Source of the DNA: Mycobacterium sp. PSTR-4-N
GTDB lineage: Bacteria; Actinomycetota; Actinomycetes; Mycobacteriales; Mycobacteriaceae
Assembly: GCF_022348085.1 (NCBI RefSeq)
Contig: NZ_JAKRFN010000009.1
Coordinates: 62,001 to 126,000, forward strand
DNA length: 64,000 nucleotides
Reading direction: 5' to 3'
Below are positions 57,807-64,000 of this stretch, piece by piece; position 1 is the stretch's first letter; each line of letters starts with the position of its first letter. The notes below the pieces were generated by a model, which saw only the letters and a program-made list of their open reading frames with translations, was not told the DNA's origin and searched no databases. The translations under genes were made by a program, and so were the position numbers.

Positions 57807-60224
57807 ATGGGTGCCGGGTCGTGTGTGGGTCGTGTCGGGGGATTGGCAGTAGCGCTCGGGATCGGAGTCGCGGTTCTCGCCGGTGCGGGCGTTGCGGCAG
57901 CCGACGACGGTGGCGACTCGTCGGGCACGTCCGGCGGATCGGCCGCCAAAACTTCCCAGACCTCCCAGACGTCGAAGCCGTCCCAGACGTCGAAGTCGTC
58001 GCGGAACTCGAAGACGTCGGACGCGTCGCGCCAGAAGCCCACAGTCAACCGCCCTGATGAGTCCACGACCTCAGCGCGCGCCACCGACGACGAGAAGCCG
58101 GATGCGGACACCAGGCCCGTCCGCACACGGCACAAGCTCGCCACGTCCATCTCCGAGACGCGAGCCGACAAGGCACGGGCCGACGAGACGCCCGACACCC
58201 GGCCGGCAGACACCGTCACCGAACCCGAGGTGGCGCCCGCCGGATCGGCTGTCGCCGATGTGCCTTCGGTGGTGCACAAGCCGTTCTGGGTGAAGAAGCC
58301 GGAGCTCGCCCGCGCCGAACCCGAGGTGGCAGAGCCGGCTTCGGACGAGCCGGCCCGCGCGCTGACGCCGCTGCTCGACCGCATCGCCGCCAAGCGCGCC
58401 GAGACGGGTGCCGGTGACAACCCGGCGCTGCCCGCACTGGCATCGCTGGTGATGTCGGTGGTGACCGCCGGTCGCGAGGTCACCGACGACACCTCGCCGA
58501 CCGTCGCCGGCGCGCAGACCACGAGCCAGGTGGCCGACAGCTACTCGATCCCGGAAGGCGTGACGGTCGAAGAGGTTCACCCCCCGCTGTTCTGGCTGCA
58601 GCGCATCCCGGTGCTCGGCACGTTCGTCTTTACTCCGATCGTCCGCACGCTGCATGCCCTTCCCCTCGTCGGGGACGCCCTGCAGCCCATCATCGGCTTC
58701 CCCCTCAACCGGTTCGACCCGCCCGGGACGCCGCAACCGAAGAGCTACTGGGTCACCTCGTTCGACGGGACCCGAATCTTCGTCAACGTGATGCCGTCGT
58801 TGACGTTCGACGAAAACGGCCAAGCACCCACGGTTCTCGACGGCCCCGGCCTCGGCCTGCCGGGGTCGACGTCGCTGGCTCTGCAGAACGACAGCCTGTT
58901 GCCGTACGACGTTATCGGCATCGGACGGCTGCGGGAAGCCGGCTACAACGTGGTGACCTGGGATCCGCGCGGCGAGTGGCGGTCCGGCGGCATCATGCAT
59001 CTGGACTCGCCGGATCTCGAGGGCCGCGACGTCTCCCACATCATCAGCTTCCTGTCGACGCTGCCGTACGTGAAACTGGACACGACCAATGATCCCCGCC
59101 TCGGGATGGTCGGCGCGTCCTACGGCGGTGGCATCCAATTGTCGGCAGCCGCAATCGATCACCGTATCGATGCGATCGTGCCCACGATCGCGTGGAACGA
59201 CCTCGTCGACGTGCTCTTCCCCCGCGGAGCGGTCAACAGCGCATGGGGCACCCTGTTGCCTGCGGTGCTGGTGCTGACGTTGGCCCGCGAACACCCGCGG
59301 ATCCTGCCCGTCGCCGTCATGGGGGTGCTGTTCGGCAAGGTGCAGCAATCCGACCTCGACCTCGTCGAGAGCTTCGGGTTCGCCGACCAGATCAAAGACA
59401 TCACCGCGCCGACCCTGCTGATCCAGGGCACCGTGGACACGCTGTTCCCGCTCAGCCAGGCCGACGCCAACGCCAAGGACCTCCTCGCCGCGGGCACCAT
59501 CACCAAGGTGATCTGGTACTGCGGCGGCCACGGCGCCTGCCTGAGTCAACCCAAGAGGGGCGAGGTGATCCTCGACCGCACGATGGACTGGCTGGACCGC
59601 TACGTGATGGGCGACGACACCGTCTCCACGGGGCCCGAATTCGAGTGGACCGACCAGAACGGCGTCTGGTACAGCTCCGACAAGTACCCGGTGGACAACG
59701 GCACCCCGATCACCGCGACCGAAGACACCCCGAAGACCATCCCGTTCATCCCGTTCCTCGGCGGCTCCGGACCCGACCCGCGGATCCTCTTCCACGGACC
59801 GCTGCAGACACTGCTCGGCATCGCCTCAGCAGGTCCCGCTCTGAACGCAGTCAACCTGAAAGTGCCTCCGGCGCAGGAGCTCACGCACATCGTGGGGGCG
59901 CCCGAGCTCACGCTGACCTACTCCGGCACGGGCAACGCCAAGCACGTGTACGCCCAGATCGTCGACGACAAGACCGGACTGGTGCTGGGCACCCAGGCGA
60001 CACCGATCCCGGTCACCCTCGACGGTGACACGCACGAGGTCACGTTCTCCCTCGAGCAGGTGGCCCACACGTTGCAGCCGGGCGAATCGGTGACCGTGCA
60101 GCTGGTCACCTCGACCATCAAGTTCCTGAACTTCTACTCGTGGGGTCGGATCACCGTCGACGGCATGACGATCACGCTGCCGACGCTGGCCACCGAAGCC
60201 CAGCCGGAGCCGATCTCGGCCTGA
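57807..60224 (+). CDS. Large exported CocE/S15-type alpha/beta hydrolase
   Basis: 805 residues. The N-terminal export module GRVGGLAVALGIGVAVLAGAGVAAAD is followed by a long Ser/Thr/Lys/Pro-rich linker (to about residue 210) with TSQTSKPSQTSK-type repeats. The hydrolase domain (about 310-590) has nucleophile GASYGGG, acid in VDTLFPLSQ, and His in GGHGAC; the C-terminal part (about 690-790) is a beta-rich domain as in CocE/NonD acyl-peptidases. It should act in the envelope on an ester or acyl-amino substrate. The same export module occurs in the sugar dehydrogenase at 26385. Confidence 0.82.
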   Translation: MGAGSCVGRVGGLAVALGIGVAVLAGAGVAAADDGGDSSGTSGGSAAKTSQTSQTSKPSQTSKSSRNSKTSDASRQKPTVNRPDESTTSARATDDEKPDADTRPVRTRHKLATSISETRADKARADETPDTRPADTVTEPEVAPAGSAVADVPSVVHKPFWVKKPELARAEPEVAEPASDEPARALTPLLDRIAAKRAETGAGDNPALPALASLVMSVVTAGREVTDDTSPTVAGAQTTSQVADSYSIPEGVTVEEVHPPLFWLQRIPVLGTFVFTPIVRTLHALPLVGDALQPIIGFPLNRFDPPGTPQPKSYWVTSFDGTRIFVNVMPSLTFDENGQAPTVLDGPGLGLPGSTSLALQNDSLLPYDVIGIGRLREAGYNVVTWDPRGEWRSGGIMHLDSPDLEGRDVSHIISFLSTLPYVKLDTTNDPRLGMVGASYGGGIQLSAAAIDHRIDAIVPTIAWNDLVDVLFPRGAVNSAWGTLLPAVLVLTLAREHPRILPVAVMGVLFGKVQQSDLDLVESFGFADQIKDITAPTLLIQGTVDTLFPLSQADANAKDLLAAGTITKVIWYCGGHGACLSQPKRGEVILDRTMDWLDRYVMGDDTVSTGPEFEWTDQNGVWYSSDKYPVDNGTPITATEDTPKTIPFIPFLGGSGPDPRILFHGPLQTLLGIASAGPALNAVNLKVPPAQELTHIVGAPELTLTYSGTGNAKHVYAQIVDDKTGLVLGTQATPIPVTLDGDTHEVTFSLEQVAHTLQPGESVTVQLVTSTIKFLNFYSWGRITVDGMTITLPTLATEAQPEPISA

Positions 60225-60285
60225 GCCGGCGCACAGGTTCGCGAAAAGCCTTCCCTCGGAGCGCTCGCCCGGCTAGAGAAGAGGG

Positions 60286-61065
60286 ATGCCCTCACGTACC
60301 CCCGACGACATCCGCACTGCACTCGAACAGTGCTACACCGCGATGGAGAAGCTCGCGGCCGATCTGAGTGACGCCGACTGGCAGGTCCAGTCGCTGTGTC
60401 CGGACTGGACCGTGCGCGGCGTGTTCGACCACGTCGTCAGCGTCGAAGCGGTTCTGGCCGGGTGGCTGCCCGACAGCGTCGACGAGCTTCCGCCGTTCGA
60501 GCGGGCGGCGGAGTTCGTCGCCGACCCGTCGCCCTATGCGGAGAAGATGCGTACAGTCGTCGAGCAGCGCCGCCGCGACCTCGCCGCGCTGTCGCCCGAG
60601 GACTACGACCGGCCGTCCTGGATGCCCGTCGGCCCGGGCACGTACGGGCGCTTCCTCGCGATCCGCGTCTTCGACATCTGGGTGCACGAACGCGACGTCA
60701 CCACCGCGCTGGGCCGGTCCACCGACGACGGCGGCATCGCGGCCGAACTGGCGCTCGATCAGGTGGCCAACTCGATCGGCTACATCGTCGGCAAGAAGAT
60801 CGGCCTGCCCGACGGCACCAGCATCACGTTCGACCTCACCGGCCCGGTCACCCGGACGCTGCACGTCCGCGTCGACGGGAAAGCCACGGCAGTGGACCAC
60901 CTCGACGACCCCGACGTCGTGGTCACCACCGACTCGACCACCTTCATCCAACTGGCGTCCGGCCGCATCGACCCCCAGACTCAGATCGACGCCGGCCGGA
61001 TCCACTGGACCGGGGCTGACGAACTCGGTGATCGGGCCGCCCGCAACCTGAGGTTCACGATGTGA
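60286..61065 (+). CDS. Mycothiol-dependent maleylpyruvate isomerase family enzyme
   Basis: 259 residues. The N-terminal four-helix DinB-like domain has the metal-binding pattern ending in [12 protein letters not shown] (His about 48) and WVHERDV (His about 133); the C-terminal domain resembles the SCP2-like half ([41 protein letters not shown]). This TIGR03083-type family uses mycothiol, the actinobacterial thiol, for isomerisation or conjugation. It is coupled by overlap to the DsbA-like gene, also of a mycothiol-linked family. Confidence 0.82.
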   Translation: MPSRTPDDIRTALEQCYTAMEKLAADLSDADWQVQSLCPDWTVRGVFDHVVSVEAVLAGWLPDSVDELPPFERAAEFVADPSPYAEKMRTVVEQRRRDLAALSPEDYDRPSWMPVGPGTYGRFLAIRVFDIWVHERDVTTALGRSTDDGGIAAELALDQVANSIGYIVGKKIGLPDGTSITFDLTGPVTRTLHVRVDGKATAVDHLDDPDVVVTTDSTTFIQLASGRIDPQTQIDAGRIHWTGADELGDRAARNLRFTM

Positions 61066-61763
61066 CGAATCCTGTTGACACGGTGGACTTCCACTTCGAC
61101 GTGATGTGTCCCTTCGCCTACCAGACGTCGCGGTGGATCCGGGAGGTGCGCGACCTCGCCGGCATCACCGTCAACTGGCGCTTCTTCAGCCTCGAGGAGG
61201 TCAACCGCCGAGAGGGCAAGAAGCACCCGTGGGAACGCGAGTGGTCCTACGGCTGGTCGATGATGCGTATCGGGGCGCTGCTGCGGCGACAGTCGATGTC
61301 TGCCGTCGACGCCTGGTACGAGCGGGCTGCGCGCGCCCTGCACGTCGAGGGTCACAAGCCCCACGATCCCGCCGTCGCCCGGCACCTCCTCACCGAGCTC
61401 GGTTTCGATGCGGGGCTGGTCGACGAGGCCATCGCCGACCCCACGACCAGCGATGAGGTGTTGGCCGACCACCGACGGGTCGTCGACGCCGGCGGCTACG
61501 GGGTGCCGACGCTGTTCTTCGCCGACGGGCAGTGCCTGTTCGGGCCGGTGCTGATCGACCCGCCGACGGGGGAGGCTGCGCTTCGGCTCTGGCATGCCGT
61601 GGTGGCGTGGACGGAGTTCCCGCACCTCTACGAACTGCAGCGCCCCAAGACGGCTGCCGACCAGGAGGCGATCACCGAGACGTTCCGTCCCTACCTGCAG
61701 GCGAGGGACTGGGTGTCGATCAACCGCGGCGAGGTGGTGCAGTTCGACGAGCCCGGCGTTTGA
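61062..61763 (+). CDS. DsbA-family thioredoxin-fold protein related to mycothiol-dependent nitroreductase
   Basis: 233 residues, GTG start overlapping the upstream stop. The fold begins [22 protein letters not shown], matching Rv2466c-type proteins, but the active site is CPFA, not CPWC: the second Cys is missing. The cis-Pro loop is present ([21 protein letters not shown]). Such a single-Cys protein could form a mixed disulfide or bind mycothiol without full redox cycling, as in glutathione transferase-like kappa enzymes. Its partner gene is the mycothiol-family isomerase. Confidence 0.8.
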   Translation: MTNPVDTVDFHFDVMCPFAYQTSRWIREVRDLAGITVNWRFFSLEEVNRREGKKHPWEREWSYGWSMMRIGALLRRQSMSAVDAWYERAARALHVEGHKPHDPAVARHLLTELGFDAGLVDEAIADPTTSDEVLADHRRVVDAGGYGVPTLFFADGQCLFGPVLIDPPTGEAALRLWHAVVAWTEFPHLYELQRPKTAADQEAITETFRPYLQARDWVSINRGEVVQFDEPGV

Positions 61764-61793
61764 CGGGGACACCGCAGCGGGTACCTCGAACCG

Positions 61794-63179
61794 GTGGAAC
61801 GCCTGGGGGGTCTCGACGCGGGCCTGCTGTACAGCGAATCGGCCGCGGTGCCGCTCAATGTGTCGTCGGTGGTGCTCGTCGACACGTCGACGGTGCCGGG
61901 CGGGTTCACTTACGAGAGGTTTCGTCGCGACATCGGCGACCGCATCCGGGCGCTGCCCGAATTGCGCGCCAAACTCGGCGACAGTCAGTTCAACCTGGAC
62001 CATCCAGTGTGGGTGCAGGACAAAGACTTTGACCTCGACCGCCACCTGAACCGGATCGCGCTTCCGTCACCCGGCGGGCGGGAAGAGCTGGCGCAGGTGT
62101 GCGGGCACATCGCCTCCATTCCGCTTGATCGCAGCAAGCCGCTGTGGGAGATGTGGATCATCGAGGGTCTCGACGGGGCCGCGCTCGACGCCGGTGGGCC
62201 GCTGGCACTCATGATCAAGGTGCATCATGCCGCGGTCGACGGCGTGTCGGCGGCGAACCTGTTGGAGACGCTGTGCGATCTGGAACCGGATGCGCCGCCG
62301 CCTGCCCCGGTCGAGGGGCCGGGAGACGCGCCGGCGTGGGCGGTCGCGGCCGACGGGTTCGTCCACTTCATGACCCGGCCGTGGCAGTTGACGCGAGTGA
62401 TTCCCGAGACCGCGGCGATGGTGGCCAAGACCGTCAACCGGGCCGTGTCGGGCAACGCGATGGCGGCACCGTTCACCGCGCCGAGGACCCGCTTCAACGC
62501 CGAGGTCACCTCGGAACGCTCGATCGCGTTGGTGCAGCTCGACCTGAGCGACGTCAAGAAGGTCAAGAACCACTACGACGTGAAGGTCAACGACGTGGTG
62601 ATGGCGTTGTGCGCGGGGGCGCTGCGCGGATATCTGGCCGACCGCGACGAGTTGCCGGCCAAACCGCTGATCGCGGTCGTGCCTGCATCGGTTCACGGCC
62701 AATCGGACCGGCCCGGCCGCAACCAGCTCTCGGGGATGTTCTGCAACCTGCACACCGACGTCGCCGACTCGCTGGAGCGCCTCGAGACGATCGCCGCATC
62801 GAACAGGCGGGCCAAGGAGCACAGCGGCTCCTTGGGTCCGACTCTGCTGGTGGATCTGGCGCAGCTGCTGTCGCGCAACATGTACGGCTGGATGCTGGCG
62901 ATGCTGTCGCGTACCCCGCTGACCCGCACCGCCATTCACAACGTGGTGATCTCCAACGTCGCCGGCCCGCCGGCGACGTTGTACAGCTGCGGCGCCGAGG
63001 TCACCGCGCTCTACCCGCTGGGGCCCATCTTCCACGGCTCCGGGCTCAACATCACCGTGATGTCGGTCGGCGACCGACTCAACGTGGGCATCATCTCCTG
63101 CCCCCAGCTCGTGGATGACCTGTGGGACCTGGCTGACCGTTTCGACGTCGAACTGGGTGAGCTGCTGCGCGGCTGCTGA
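61794..63179 (+). CDS. WS/DGAT acyltransferase (wax ester / triacylglycerol synthase)
   Basis: 461 residues, GTG start. The family active-site motif HHxxxDG is present in IKVHHAAVDGVSAANLL; the N-terminal ERLGGLDAGLLY and the C-terminal block AIHNVVISNVAGPPATLYSCGAEVTALYPLGPIFHGSGLNITVMS are also diagnostic. It transfers acyl groups from acyl-CoA to diacylglycerol or alcohols, forming storage lipid at the membrane. It may share a transcript with the mycothiol-type pair, 30 bases upstream, though a separate promoter is possible. Confidence 0.93.
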   Translation: MERLGGLDAGLLYSESAAVPLNVSSVVLVDTSTVPGGFTYERFRRDIGDRIRALPELRAKLGDSQFNLDHPVWVQDKDFDLDRHLNRIALPSPGGREELAQVCGHIASIPLDRSKPLWEMWIIEGLDGAALDAGGPLALMIKVHHAAVDGVSAANLLETLCDLEPDAPPPAPVEGPGDAPAWAVAADGFVHFMTRPWQLTRVIPETAAMVAKTVNRAVSGNAMAAPFTAPRTRFNAEVTSERSIALVQLDLSDVKKVKNHYDVKVNDVVMALCAGALRGYLADRDELPAKPLIAVVPASVHGQSDRPGRNQLSGMFCNLHTDVADSLERLETIAASNRRAKEHSGSLGPTLLVDLAQLLSRNMYGWMLAMLSRTPLTRTAIHNVVISNVAGPPATLYSCGAEVTALYPLGPIFHGSGLNITVMSVGDRLNVGIISCPQLVDDLWDLADRFDVELGELLRGC

Positions 63180-63184
63180 GCGGA

Positions 63185-64000
63185 TCAGTAGTCCCACACC
63201 GTCGGCACCGCGCGAAAAGCGTCGTCCGTCGCGGCGACTCGGCACAGTGACGGGAACGGTAGGTGAGTGGCGACGAGGGACTCGCCGGTCGCGGCGAGTT
63301 CCCGCAACAGCTCGAGGCGCACGCGTGCGGCCTCGTCGGGGTCGTGTTCGAAACCGTTGTGCCACTCGGGATTGCCGAACCCGGGGGCGAACACCGCGTC
63401 CCCGGCGAACGTCAGCCGCGCACCGCCCGACTCCAGTCGCACGATGCTGTGTCCCGGTGTGTGACCCCCCGTGCGGCTGACCACGACGCCGGGTGCCACC
63501 TCGGCGTGCTGCTCGAATGTGCGCAGCCGGCCGTGGTACTCGGTGAGGAACCGGGTGGCCGTCGAGCGCAACACCTCCGGCACCGGTTCGGGCATGTCGG
63601 TGCGGGAGAAGTCGGGTGCTTCCCAGAACTCGGCTTCGGCGGCTGCGGTGTGGACGCGCAGATTCGGTCGGAGGCGCTCGCGCAGGCCGTCACTGAGCAG
63701 GCCGCCGACGTGGTCCATGTGGAGATGGGTGAGGACGACGTCCGTGATGGTCGCCGGATCGATGCCGGCGTCGTGCAGCCGGTGGGCAGTCTGACCGGCC
63801 CGAGGGAAGCCGGGGAATTCCAGTCCGAGGCCCGAGTCGACGAGGATCGTCTGGTCGCCGCTGCGGACGACGACCACGTTGAGCGGCCAGTCGAGCACGT
63901 CCGGGGGCAGGAACATGTCCTGCAGCCATCCGCCCAACGCGGCCGGTTCGGCATTCGTGCCGAGCGTCCGCGCGGTGATCGGTAGGACGCCGTCGCTGAT
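63185..64000 (-). CDS. MBL-fold metallo-hydrolase, 5' end cut by window
   Basis: The frame is open to the window end; 271 residues are visible with ISDGVLPI as the first ones, so the true start lies outside. Zinc-binding motifs of the metallo-beta-lactamase fold: TDVVLTHLHMDHVGG, GGHTPGHS, and FAGDAVF; the final His is in VATHLPFP. The preceding strand VVVVRSGDQTILVDSGLG is typical of the AHL-lactonase/AidC-like branch. Substrate unknown. It converges on the acyltransferase gene, 5 bases apart. Confidence 0.9.
   Translation of the reverse strand: MSDGVLPITARTLGTNAEPAALGGWLQDMFLPPDVLDWPLNVVVVRSGDQTILVDSGLGLEFPGFPRAGQTAHRLHDAGIDPATITDVVLTHLHMDHVGGLLSDGLRERLRPNLRVHTAAAEAEFWEAPDFSRTDMPEPVPEVLRSTATRFLTEYHGRLRTFEQHAEVAPGVVVSRTGGHTPGHSIVRLESGGARLTFAGDAVFAPGFGNPEWHNGFEHDPDEAARVRLELLRELAATGESLVATHLPFPSLCRVAATDDAFRAVPTVWDY

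Noticed and set aside
1..64000. Insertion sequences, integrases, phage genes or CRISPR arrays
   Set aside because: No transposase or integrase motif, no flanking inverted repeats around a mobile gene, and no regular spacer array were seen. Accessory parts here look like ordinary operon gain rather than a defined mobile element.

Overview
The window comes from a high-GC actinobacterium, almost certainly an environmental, fast-growing Mycobacterium (Mycolicibacterium type). The first 13 kb follow the M. tuberculosis Rv0557-Rv0566c order: mannosyltransferase MgtA, demethylmenaquinone methyltransferase MenG, menaquinone reductase MenJ, polyprenyl synthase GrcC1, protease HtpX, a glycerol-3-phosphate dehydrogenase and a YajQ-type protein, followed by tRNA-Tyr. 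Mycobacterial hallmarks occur throughout: a PGRS-like Gly-rich protein, PE-PPE-domain hydrolases, MMPL, WS/DGAT and FadD lipid proteins, mycothiol-linked enzymes, a UsfY-like protein, and many GTG or leaderless starts.

Layout. 1-12.9 kb: menaquinone and isoprenoid core with inserted accessory genes (methyltransferase, F420-type nitroreductase, lipoprotein, two oxidoreductases/esterases) and four copies of a palindromic element, each lying just after a stop codon. 12.9-19.5 kb: accessory region with a PGRS-like protein lacking a PE domain, a decayed aldo/keto reductase, and an XRE-regulated oxidoreductase operon (EthD, AKR, SDR, NTF2-like, SDR). 19.5-26.3 kb: an orphan TctC-type binding protein, a membrane protein, an ABC exporter coupled to a phospholipase-D-like protein, and an MFS transporter fused to a universal-stress domain. 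26.4-32 kb: exported proteins (PQQ-type sugar dehydrogenase, PE-PPE hydrolase, His-rich protein, DUF7159-like protein) and a UsfY-like gene behind a perfect CRP-type site.

32-47.5 kb is the largest coherent system, a sugar-acid (aldarate) utilisation island. A nine-gene minus-strand operon encodes a complete Dpp/Opp-type ABC importer, a TauE/SafE permease, an IclR regulator, a glucarate-dehydratase-like enolase-superfamily enzyme and a 2-hydroxyacid dehydrogenase. Next to it lie a second 2-hydroxyacid dehydrogenase, a LysR regulator and a three-gene operon for a full route from glucarate/galactarate to 2-oxoglutarate (GudD-like, KdgD-like, semialdehyde dehydrogenase).

47.8-64 kb: a receptor Ser/Thr kinase whose external domain is a solute-binding protein; a stress-type operon (CsbD-like, coiled-coil, DUF6480-like) behind a SigF-like promoter; a second PE-PPE-domain hydrolase; an MMPL transporter with a palindromic operator; a cold-shock gene; a FadD-type ligase; a large exported CocE-like hydrolase sharing its N-terminal export module with the sugar dehydrogenase 30 kb away; a mycothiol-type enzyme pair; a WS/DGAT acyltransferase; and a metallo-hydrolase cut by the window end. 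All functions are inferred from sequence motifs and recalled family features; no database search was possible.
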